NCBI GenBank assembly: GCA_958295885.1
Contig: OY282380.1
Span: forward strand, 434,001-498,000
DNA length: 64,000 nucleotides
Reading direction: 5' to 3'
Source of the DNA: Arenicellales bacterium
GTDB lineage: Bacteria; Pseudomonadota; Gammaproteobacteria; Arenicellales; JAJDZL01
Part shown: positions 57,673-64,000 of the stretch, piece after piece
Numbering within the stretch: position 1 is the stretch's first letter
Layout: each line of letters opens with the position of its first letter
Notes under the pieces: generated by a model
Told to the model about the DNA's origin: nothing
What the model saw: the letters and a program-made list of their open reading frames with translations, nothing else
The model's database searches: none
Position numbers and translations under genes: made by a program

Positions 57673-59210
57673 GTAAGCATTCACTTGAGCCGTGCTTGAG
57701 GTGTTTTATCAGACCCGTGTTGATTGCAATTTAATCTTCAGGTTGGGGTAATTTCAAATTGAAATGGCGGGTCGTCATCAGCTTGCGACGAACCGACGCG
57801 GTCAAGGCCGTATTTTACTCGCATCAAGTTTTGCAGGGCCGGCGGTCTGGACTGGACGGTTTGAATGAACTCATGAATTCAAGATCGCTTTCCAATTTCG
57901 TTCCAGCGGTCTGAACCAGATGTCCTTGATCGGCTGCGCTTTCTCGCTTTTCGGCGAAATCATCTACAGCTCCGCTTCGGCGTGATCGAAAAAACGCATC
58001 ATCAAAGCTTCAAGCCGACCTTGACTGCGTCGAAAGACCTCGCTTTGCCGCGCCATCGGAAGCACCGATTCACAAGCCTCCAGACGTTTTTTATTGGCAT
58101 GAAACAATTCGCCGAAACGCTGCATCCAACGATCCTTCCAGTGTTGCATGCGCACACCTCCACCCGCGCACGCGTCATTGAATTCACGATGCACATGCAC
58201 CCAGCATAATACCTGCTCACATTCCAATTCCCGGGCCAACTTCTTATACGCACTGTAGCGGTCAGAGACCAGAACCGGCCGCGGCTCATCTTCACTTCGA
58301 TCCCTGAACAAATGTTGCCTTGCCGCCACGCTTCGATGCCGATCAATATGTACGCTGACAACATCCTTGCTCAATGACACCCACAGCCAACCACGGTACT
58401 TCTCACCCTTGCGAATGCCGGCCAACTGCATCAACCAGACGATCTCGCGCCGTTCTTCCACCGCGGCAAGATGACTCTAATCATGCTGATTGTGACCAAC
58501 TTTCTTCAAGGCCTTCCGGCGAGACCGCCTGTCATCATCGCTCGACTTTGACCAACCCCTCGCAACCGAGGCCTTGTTCTGCTCGCTTCTGCGACCAAAC
58601 AGCATACGCTGAAATCGCGCAATCAATAAATCCTCGTCCTTGCTTTCCGACCATAAGCTGCCGCAGACTTTCATTCAGTTCACGATTTTCTTGCTGCAAC
58701 AATCGATCTCCGTCAGCACCGCCAGACGCTACTTGAGCTTCGATACCTTGTGCTGCAATCTCAATTCGCTGCCACACAAGCTGCACACCTCGGAATATTG
58801 CTCTTTCAGATGCTCATAGTACCCTATCAAACTCCTAAACCTCGACTGCCAATAGCCGCTTCGCTGACCCAGTTCAAGCCAGTCGCAACGCAGCACCTCG
58901 ATTAGTTCGGACTGCAGGGGATGGTCTTCCCGGCACGCCAATTCTACCGAGACCAAGTGGGATTGGGTGACGATGCCTTCCATAGCGCACTATATGGCAC
59001 AATTGAAAATCTGTGTTCAGTCTCACATCCGCAATGCTCAAAAATCACTCTCATCACTTCGGGTCGAAGTGATATTGAACCGTGATTTAGGTGCAGACGA
59101 GCGGATCGTCAGCCGGGTTCCGAATCTACCGGTCTCATTCAGGAAAAAGCAAATCTGCAATTGAAAACAGTACAAGCTAATGAACGATCACGGCTACAGT
59201 GAATGCTTAC
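57673..59210 (-). mobile_element. IS66-family copy B, degenerate
   Basis: Ends GTAAGCATTCACTTGAGCCG (left, plus strand) and GTAAGCATTCACTGTAGCCG (right, minus strand) form good terminal inverted repeats. The N-terminal part aligns with copy A, then it jumps from the HDYSHLAAVEER region straight into the DDE core at EIVWLMQLAGIRKG. It thus keeps the core that copy A lacks and lacks the zinc-finger region that copy A keeps. Confidence 0.85.
57964..58983 (-). pseudogene. IS66 TnpC fragments, copy B
   Basis: Frames 58983-58729, 58674-58477 and 58461-57964 in order encode the N-terminal part, a linker with RMLFGRRSEQNKA, and the core with KYRGWLWVSLSKDVVSVHID, VLVSDRYSAYKKLARELECE and VLCWVHVHREFNDA. 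The Asp in SDRYSAY is the second catalytic one. In-frame stops separate the frames, so no active enzyme is made. Confidence 0.85.
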
Positions 59211-59218
59211 TTCCATTC
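59211..59218. repeat. Right 8-bp target-site duplication
   Basis: TTCCATTC next to the GCTTAC end at 59210, partner of TTCCACTC at 54918-54925. Confidence 0.75.
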
Positions 59219-59950
59219 TATGGCCATTCTCTGGGGCGTCCATCCAAGTGCACGCAGTAGTGGTACGACGAGGTAATATACCGATTCGTTCTCGGAAGGA
59301 GGTTGATTCCCGCGGTAATACCACTTTGCGAATCGAATTAGCTCACCAATCTCATTGAGTAGATTTGAGAGTGAAGAACTAGCGACGCCTTCATCGAACA
59401 AGCAATCGGATGTTTCCTCGATTTCGATATTGCGAGCATTGTCATTTTTGCTGGGAAGATCCTTCAGTTTAGGCTGACCTACAGTCTCTGACACATCCAG
59501 CGATTTCATCCACTTAATCACAAGGTGGGATTTCGATTCGTTCAATGGTTGTGTAGTGTCGCCCCAATTTAAGGTAAATGTGGGAAATTCCTCAGGCCCA
59601 TTCTTATATTTCCAAAGCCACCGAACTCGACGAACATGGCCAATATCCCATCCGTCGAATTCATTGAATTCTTCATGAAATTCGTAACCGCCAACGATTT
59701 CTCCTACTGCATATACCTTGCTTGTTCCCAAACGAAGTACCACCAAATTTGAAACTTCCATTTCTTCACAAAACTGAGATAGATTCATTCTTTTCCTTGG
59801 CTTCATATATTGGTCGTTCTTGTAATCGGGCCAGCGGCCTAAACTTGCAGGACCGTTTAGAATCACGCCCCATTCCAAGCAAATGTCTACGTAATTCCGG
59901 TCTGCATCACCCGCTGCTTGCTGCCAGATTTTTCTTCCTCGAATTTCCAT
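59211..59950 (-). pseudogene. N-terminal part of interrupted restriction-like gene, PUA/EVE-like domain
   Basis: ATG 59950 has AGGAG nine bases upstream. Residues 1-115 read IWQQAAGDADRNYVDICLEW, VILNGPASLGRW, FCEEMEVSNLVVLRLGTSKV and GYEFHEEFNEFDGWDIGHVR with RVRWLW. This pattern resembles EVE/PUA-like modified-base readers. Residues about 200-247 begin a PD-(D/E)XK-type region ending PLLRALGWTPQRMAIEW at the transposon edge. The rest of the gene is at 54583-54925. Together it would be about 360 residues, like modification-dependent restriction enzymes. Domain name is pattern-based. Confidence 0.7.
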
Positions 59951-60372
59951 GTCACTGTACTCCTTTAGAGTACTGAATTTTACTCTCACGATACAGTTAA
60001 TCTCTAGCAGAAATCTCTATTTTTTAAATTAATCAATTGAATTTATAGGAGATTTTTATTTTTTTAAGAATCAAGCAGAAATACGAGAGCACCGCCCACC
60101 TGCAGCTAATTTTTTCAATTTTGCTGTAAAGGCCGGTTCAACAGGCAGAGCCACGCCTTCCCGCTGCAAACATAGGTGATTAGAAATACCCGATGACACC
60201 GATGATGCGTCTTCAGCGTCCAAGCGGGCCTTTTTGTTCCGACGAATTCGTACGAGTTCCTGACGCTCTAGCAACAATCAAATCCCGACCAGATATGCGA
60301 AAGCTAATCAAGTGTTACAAACTTAATATCCGACGGCACTAACAAATCATATGTAAGATGGCAAATAGATAT
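59951..60372. other. AT-rich intergenic stretch
   Basis: Divergent promoter space between the interrupted gene (minus) and the ATPase operon (plus). A 68-codon minus frame (60071-60277) has no motif and I do not call it. Confidence 0.4.
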
Positions 60373-60436
60373 TATCGTATGATAAAATATATTTCTTATA
60401 TACTTGATTTATTTATTTTATAGTATCATATGATAC
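60372..60436. promoter_or_regulatory. Paired palindromic operator upstream of the ATPase operon
   Basis: TTATC-GTAT-GATAA at 60372-60385 and the perfect palindrome GTATCATATGATAC at 60423-60436 share TATC-NNNN-GATA. Their centres are 51 bp apart, about five DNA turns, so both face one side of the helix. The second ends 13 bp before the first GTG start and would cover a TATAGT -10-like box at 60419-60424. A likely binding place for the MqsA-like regulator encoded next, by analogy with autoregulated antitoxins. Confidence 0.55.
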
Positions 60437-60449
60437 GTGTGACCCATTA

Positions 60450-60812
60450 GTGTCTAACGAAATTGAAAAAGTTAGAGGAATTTTGTTGACTTTGATTAGA
60501 AGACATAGACCTCACGTGAAATGGACGCGGAAGGCTCCCACCGTATGGCAACCTACAACCGTTATTGATCCTAGACCGAATCAATTTCATCGGAATTTCA
60601 CAGAACTTACTTGTTGGGAATATATTGAGGAACTTCTGGCTAGTGGGCACGAAATTGAAATTGTAAACATGCGAAAACCACCCGGTTCAAAAGGATATGT
60701 TATGAAAGTCGAGCAGGGACCTAATAACCCTAAACTCTACATAAAACTCCAAATTGGCCAAAAGGAAGTCATCGGACGAAGTTTTCACTACGACAGAATA
60801 AGGTATAGATAA
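60450..60812 (+). CDS. Unknown 120-aa protein, first gene of the ATPase operon
   Basis: GTG 60450 start; no clear ribosome site. The chain has a basic stretch (TLIRRHRPHVKWTRKAPTVW), then CWEYIEELLASGHEIEIVNM, and a beta end with KLYIKLQIGQKEVIGRSFHY. A short alpha/beta domain like this next to an MqsA-type regulator recalls toxin positions in MqsRA or DUF4258-type pairs, but no catalytic residue can be named. Two bases separate it from the next gene. Confidence 0.6.
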   Translation: MSNEIEKVRGILLTLIRRHRPHVKWTRKAPTVWQPTTVIDPRPNQFHRNFTELTCWEYIEELLASGHEIEIVNMRKPPGSKGYVMKVEQGPNNPKLYIKLQIGQKEVIGRSFHYDRIRYR

Positions 60813-60814
60813 AA

Positions 60815-61354
60815 ATGAAATCTTCAAACAACATTATTCAATTTCCCGCGACACAACCTGACTGTGTATTGTGTGGTTCCAAAGAGGTAACCACTCGAGA
60901 AGAAGAAATTTCTTTCCCGATGAGCAATCGCGGTAAAGAAGAAACTCTACACATTGACATTCCTGTTCACCAATGCAAGGAATGCGATTTCGAGTTTACG
61001 GGCCCGGATGCCGCAAAACTTCAACATGATGCTGTATGTAGATTTCTGAATGTTATGACTCCTTCAGAAGTGCGCGAAATTCGTGAAAAATCTGGCTTAA
61101 CACAATCAAAATTTGCAGAAGTTACCGGGATTGGCATTGCATCGATTAATCGATGGGAAAAAGGTGGAGTCATTCAAAACCCTGCCATGGACAACTTTCT
61201 ATTCCTTACTGGCATACCCGAAAATCTGAACGCCTTGTCAACTCGGAGGCAGAAGTCTTCTAATGTAATTTCATTTAAGCAAAAGTTCCCAGCAATTGAA
61301 GGCGACGTAAACAAAATAAATGAAAAACGTAAACTGTTCAAACTTCAGGGATAG
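60815..61354 (+). CDS. MqsA-like zinc-finger and HTH regulator
   Basis: 179 residues. Four Cys bind zinc: CVLCGS (about 17) and QCKECDFEF (about 53). Then VMTPSEVREIREKSGLTQSK, FAEVTGIGIASINRWEKGGV is an XRE helix-turn-helix of the MqsA/YgiT family, whose mark is N-x-Y/R-x-W-E-x-G. A 50-residue basic tail follows (NEKRKLFKLQG). MqsA antitoxins bind toxin with the zinc end and DNA with the HTH, so this is likely the operon regulator and perhaps an antitoxin. Six bases before the ATPase. Confidence 0.83.
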   Translation: MKSSNNIIQFPATQPDCVLCGSKEVTTREEEISFPMSNRGKEETLHIDIPVHQCKECDFEFTGPDAAKLQHDAVCRFLNVMTPSEVREIREKSGLTQSKFAEVTGIGIASINRWEKGGVIQNPAMDNFLFLTGIPENLNALSTRRQKSSNVISFKQKFPAIEGDVNKINEKRKLFKLQG

Positions 61355-61360
61355 TCAAGA

Positions 61361-63208
61361 ATGTATGTAGTGACGTTTTATTCTTTCAAAGGCGGGGTTG
61401 GCCGGTCTATGGCTATGATGAATTGCGCCGCCAGCTTAGTAGAACAAGGAAAGAAGGTATTGATTGTTGATTTTGACCTTGAAGCCCCGGGACTTGATAC
61501 ATTCAATTTGGATTGGGGCAGACGCGCAAACAGGAAAGGCGTTGTAGATTATGTTGCCGAATACTTGAGTACCGATGTCGCTCCCAAGCTGGATGAATAT
61601 GTTCACAAAGGCTCTTTCAAAAAAGACAGTAAAGGTGAGCTATGGTTAATGCCGGCCGGCAAAAGAAGTGCAGACTATCACTATAAACTTAATTCGATCA
61701 ACTGGAGATATCTTTATGAATACAAGGATGGTTATCTGCTGTTTGAGAATCTTAAAGCTCAGTGGAAAAACTCGCTGAGTCCAGATTATGTACTCGTAGA
61801 TTCGCGTACCGGGCACACCGATGTCAGTGGGATTTGTACGCGTCAAATTCCCGATGCAATCGTTCTGCTATTCTTCCCGAACAAACAGAATTTGTCCGGT
61901 CTTATACCGATTGTTGAACGCATAAGAAACGAAAATAAAAATAGAAGTGAAAAATTGCAAACGCACTTCGTCACATCAAATGTTCCAGACATCGACGACG
62001 AACACAGCATACTGTGGAAACGCCTTGAAGAATTTCGAACGCGTCTAAAGTACACAAAGCTTTCAGCAAAGATTCATCATTACCCTAGTCTTTCTCTGCT
62101 GAACCAAGAAATTTTCACCGTTTCACGACCAAACAGTCGGCTCTCGTCAGAATATTCGGAACTTGTAAGCGAAATTCAAAAATTCAATTGGCAAGACCGG
62201 ACAGGGGCAATTTCGTATTTGGAAGAAATTTCAGATCCTATACGCCTATTTGAGTTCAGTCAAGATTATGATGACCAAATTGATGAGTTTGTTGAAACGG
62301 TAATTGACCATCATATCGATGATTTTGAAATATTGAAGCGTGTTGTACTTTATATGGATTTTCAAGACCAAGAGCAATCTCACCAAATAATGCAAAGAGT
62401 ATGGAACAGATTCAAAAATGTCCCCAGCTACTTGGTGATGTATGCGCGTTGTGCATCGCAGGCAGGGTATTTAGCGGAATCCACTAAATCTACAATTACT
62501 GCGACAAAACATAGCGGCTTGTCATTCTCTGAGGTAAGAGAAATTGTTCGCTTGCTACTGTCCCAAAAGGAGGACCTAGAGGCTTCAAAAACACTCAATT
62601 CGATTGGATCATGGAATAGCGTACTGGAACTTGACAGACATGAATTAAAAAAACTTGCTAAGCTTTTGAGTTTTCAGCGACGCACGCTCAAGGGTGCCGA
62701 GCAGTTACTTCGAATCTCCATACAACGCTCAAGAATTGTTTCCGACAATTCTGATGAGAACTATTTGGAGAAAAACCAAAGTGAATTGATTCTTAATCTA
62801 ATTGGTCAGAGGAGATTCAATAAAGCAATTGAATACTCTGAAAATTTACGCGCGAATCCACACTACAAATGGGGAGCTCCTGGAATGTTCAACTTGGCTA
62901 TGGCAAAATGGGGCAAAACACAGCAGATTCCAATTGAAGAGTTCAAATATATAGCGGATAACATTCGTCTTGATGACCGCGATGACGCCAATTTCAAGCA
63001 GTGTATGAGTCTCGTATGCTGGGCACTATGTGATAGAGACAATGCACAAAAGTGTTTAGACAAAGCAAAGCAAAAACCAGCACTTAACAAATTTTCATCT
63101 TGGTCATACCTTTACTCTCGATCCAATGAATTTCAAAGAGATTTAGAAGATCAACAGTTGTTGCTGGATGGTAAGGATATTCTGCCAACGATAGTTGCTC
63201 CAGTTTAG
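61361..63208 (+). CDS. ParA-like ATPase, KGGVGR variant, with helical C-terminal half
   Basis: 615 residues. VVTFYSFKGGVGRSMAMMNC at the start is a deviant Walker A where the usual Lys before Ser is Arg. VLIVDFDLEAPGLDTFN is the Walker A' aspartate block and DYVLVDSRTGHTDVSGI (about 145) is the Walker B-like strand. The ATPase part ends near residue 280. Residues about 290-600 are helical with TPR-like periodicity (IMQRVWNRFKNVPSYLVMYA and AIEYSENLRANPHYKWG). This variant family is known in mobile and defence-type loci, function unsettled. Intact; last gene of the operon. Confidence 0.85.
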   Translation: MYVVTFYSFKGGVGRSMAMMNCAASLVEQGKKVLIVDFDLEAPGLDTFNLDWGRRANRKGVVDYVAEYLSTDVAPKLDEYVHKGSFKKDSKGELWLMPAGKRSADYHYKLNSINWRYLYEYKDGYLLFENLKAQWKNSLSPDYVLVDSRTGHTDVSGICTRQIPDAIVLLFFPNKQNLSGLIPIVERIRNENKNRSEKLQTHFVTSNVPDIDDEHSILWKRLEEFRTRLKYTKLSAKIHHYPSLSLLNQEIFTVSRPNSRLSSEYSELVSEIQKFNWQDRTGAISYLEEISDPIRLFEFSQDYDDQIDEFVETVIDHHIDDFEILKRVVLYMDFQDQEQSHQIMQRVWNRFKNVPSYLVMYARCASQAGYLAESTKSTITATKHSGLSFSEVREIVRLLLSQKEDLEASKTLNSIGSWNSVLELDRHELKKLAKLLSFQRRTLKGAEQLLRISIQRSRIVSDNSDENYLEKNQSELILNLIGQRRFNKAIEYSENLRANPHYKWGAPGMFNLAMAKWGKTQQIPIEEFKYIADNIRLDDRDDANFKQCMSLVCWALCDRDNAQKCLDKAKQKPALNKFSSWSYLYSRSNEFQRDLEDQQLLLDGKDILPTIVAPV

Positions 63209-63487
63209 GGAAACATGATTGAACACACCATCTACCATCACGCCAAGTTGGATTTGGTTTGCCTTGATGAGGATAACGGAAATATTTGCTATTCGTTCTG
63301 AACAAGCACAGCGGGAAATGTTGCTTTGCACTATGCTACTAACTCGGCTTCAGTTGGAATCAACAATAGCAATTTAATTTTTTGCATTTCTTCGAAAAGA
63401 TTGTAGAATCGTTCGAGAAAATCCTATAGACCGGACTGAGTAGAGTCGACTAGTAGCGCGTTAGACTTAGGTGGATGGGAAGCTGCT
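63209..63487. other. Intergenic after the ATPase operon
   Basis: No gene or clear terminator recognised before the intron remnant. Confidence 0.4.
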
Positions 63488-64000
63488 GTTAGCGGGCAGC
63501 TTTCGCAGAACGCCTGTCCCTCAATCCAAGCCATGTCTCCATTTCTAGCAGCCACTTTGCTGTTTGACCGTCAATCATACGATAGGCCGGATGCACTTGA
63601 TCTAGGTAGAAATAGTTCGACCAACCCGACCTCATTCGGTTGAGTCGCATCACCATTCCGTCAAAGTCCGTCCATCCATAACGCGCAATTGTCTGGTTAT
63701 TAATGTTGCGGCATAAGTTCTGAACGCTTGCATGGTTCGGTTGAGTGCAACCGTAAGCACCTTTTCCACCATGACGATAAGTTCAGACCGGTCCGATAAC
63801 CGAGAAACTCCAGAGGTTCATCGAGACCTCACAAAAAGCGCGTCTTGTCGGTGTTGATCGGCAATTTCAGATGTTCCAATTTCTACCCCCAGTTCCTTTG
63901 ATTCCTGCTTGAAATTGTAGCTCGCTGTCATCTGACGGAACTAACCGCGATACTTCTGAAGCCCTCGAGTCAGAAAAAACGAGTCCTGCCTAACGCACAT
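63488..64000 (-). pseudogene. Group II intron reverse transcriptase/maturase, dead C-terminal part
   Basis: Minus strand from the window edge gives HLKLPINTDKTRFL, a stop, GLDEPLEFLGYRTG (RT palm end), then after shifts MVMRLNRMRSGWSNYFYLDQ with VHPAYRMIDGQTAKWL and WLGLRDRRSAKAAR to the TAA at 63488. This is the usual RLNRxLRGWxNYF and YRxID pattern of maturase ends. Frames are broken at least twice. The gene runs out of the window, so the 5' part was not seen. Confidence 0.8.

Larger units (their letters stand above)
54926..59210. mobile_element. Composite IS66-type transposon with two cargo genes
   Basis: Two related IS66-type copies in inverted orientation (54926-56515 and 57673-59210) flank 1.16 kb of unique DNA with two intact ORFs. 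All four ends are GTAAGCATT or its complement. The outer flanks carry an 8-bp direct repeat with one mismatch, whereas the inner ones do not match (TTCCACTC against AACAGGGG, TTATACGG against TTCCATTC). That means the whole unit jumped as one. Removing it and one repeat restores MAIEWKNIDIVLF in the host gene across the joint. Both TnpC genes are broken, so the unit is now immobile without outside help. Confidence 0.85.

Noticed and set aside
60071..60277. Minus-strand 68-codon frame as a gene
   Set aside because: No motif, no ribosome site, and placed in the promoter space of two divergent units.
1..64000. CRISPR array
   Set aside because: No set of regularly spaced direct repeats of 20-40 bp was seen.

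Overview
The window looks like a chromosomal segment of a gammaproteobacterium. Evidence for the group is an LpoA-type lipoprotein divergent from rsmI next to a type A RNase P RNA, a fabA-fabB pair, RppH, BepA and long-form MsrA. Composition is moderate to AT-leaning. Two metabolic themes stand out. One is sulfur chemistry: a dsrE-F-H-C-M-K run on the minus strand, with no dsrAB in the window. The other is tetrahydromethanopterin-linked C1 metabolism: formaldehyde-activating enzyme, a CitG-like protein, a DmrB/AfpA-like flavoprotein, a DUF6513/DHPS-like protein, a DUF447 protein, a pterin dehydratase and a FolK-FolP fusion, plus FolD and Fhs of the folate branch. I cannot name a genus. Many decayed genes and IS fragments suggest an eroding or symbiont-like genome, which is inference.

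Layout. 0-4 kb is a debris field: a broken phage-type DNA adenine methylase, an IS110 scrap, a nuclease gene with an amber codon at its catalytic lysine, and an IS66 scrap. 4.5-18.8 kb is mostly housekeeping: carbonic anhydrase, an amidohydrolase, heme A synthase, fabAB, LUD, nudC and LOG-like genes, folD, a gamma-glutamyltransferase, fhs, rnpB and rsmI. 18.8-31.2 kb holds lpoA, a BON protein, rppH, a Rieske oxygenase, an ADP-ribosylglycohydrolase, and a long minus-strand run (phytanoyl dioxygenase, panB, DUF488, msrA, Ldh2). 32-36 kb is the dsr group. 36-42 kb is bepA followed by pterin and H4MPT biosynthesis genes in two convergent operons. 42.7-44.9 kb holds a dead YgjP-like peptidase and a dead HigBA/ImmA toxin-antitoxin unit. 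46-51.6 kb runs fae, a CitG-like gene, a sensor kinase, its response regulator and a DegP-like protease.

53.4-63.2 kb is a defence-like island. A PD-(D/E)XK gene is followed by a restriction-like gene with a PUA/EVE-like N-terminus. That second gene is split in two by a 4.3-kb composite transposon. The transposon consists of two inverted IS66-family copies with GTAAGC-type ends, flanked by an 8-bp direct repeat with one mismatch. Deleting it restores the host reading frame. Both IS copies and the host gene have decayed, but the two cargo ORFs (a 75-aa protein and a DUF2335 membrane protein) are intact. Next to it is a tightly packed three-gene operon: an unknown 120-aa protein, an MqsA-like zinc-finger/HTH regulator, and a KGGVGR-variant ParA-like ATPase with a helical C-terminal half. 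It is preceded by two TATC-GATA palindromes. This operon is the best candidate for an undescribed system. The right edge carries the tail of a dead group II intron reverse transcriptase.

How the parts may cooperate. Oxygenase or methyl-group metabolism could supply formaldehyde, Fae would condense it with H4MPT, and formate could re-enter through Fhs and FolD. DsrC with DsrMK would pass sulfur-derived electrons to the membrane. The two-component genes lie in the same run as fae and could regulate it.
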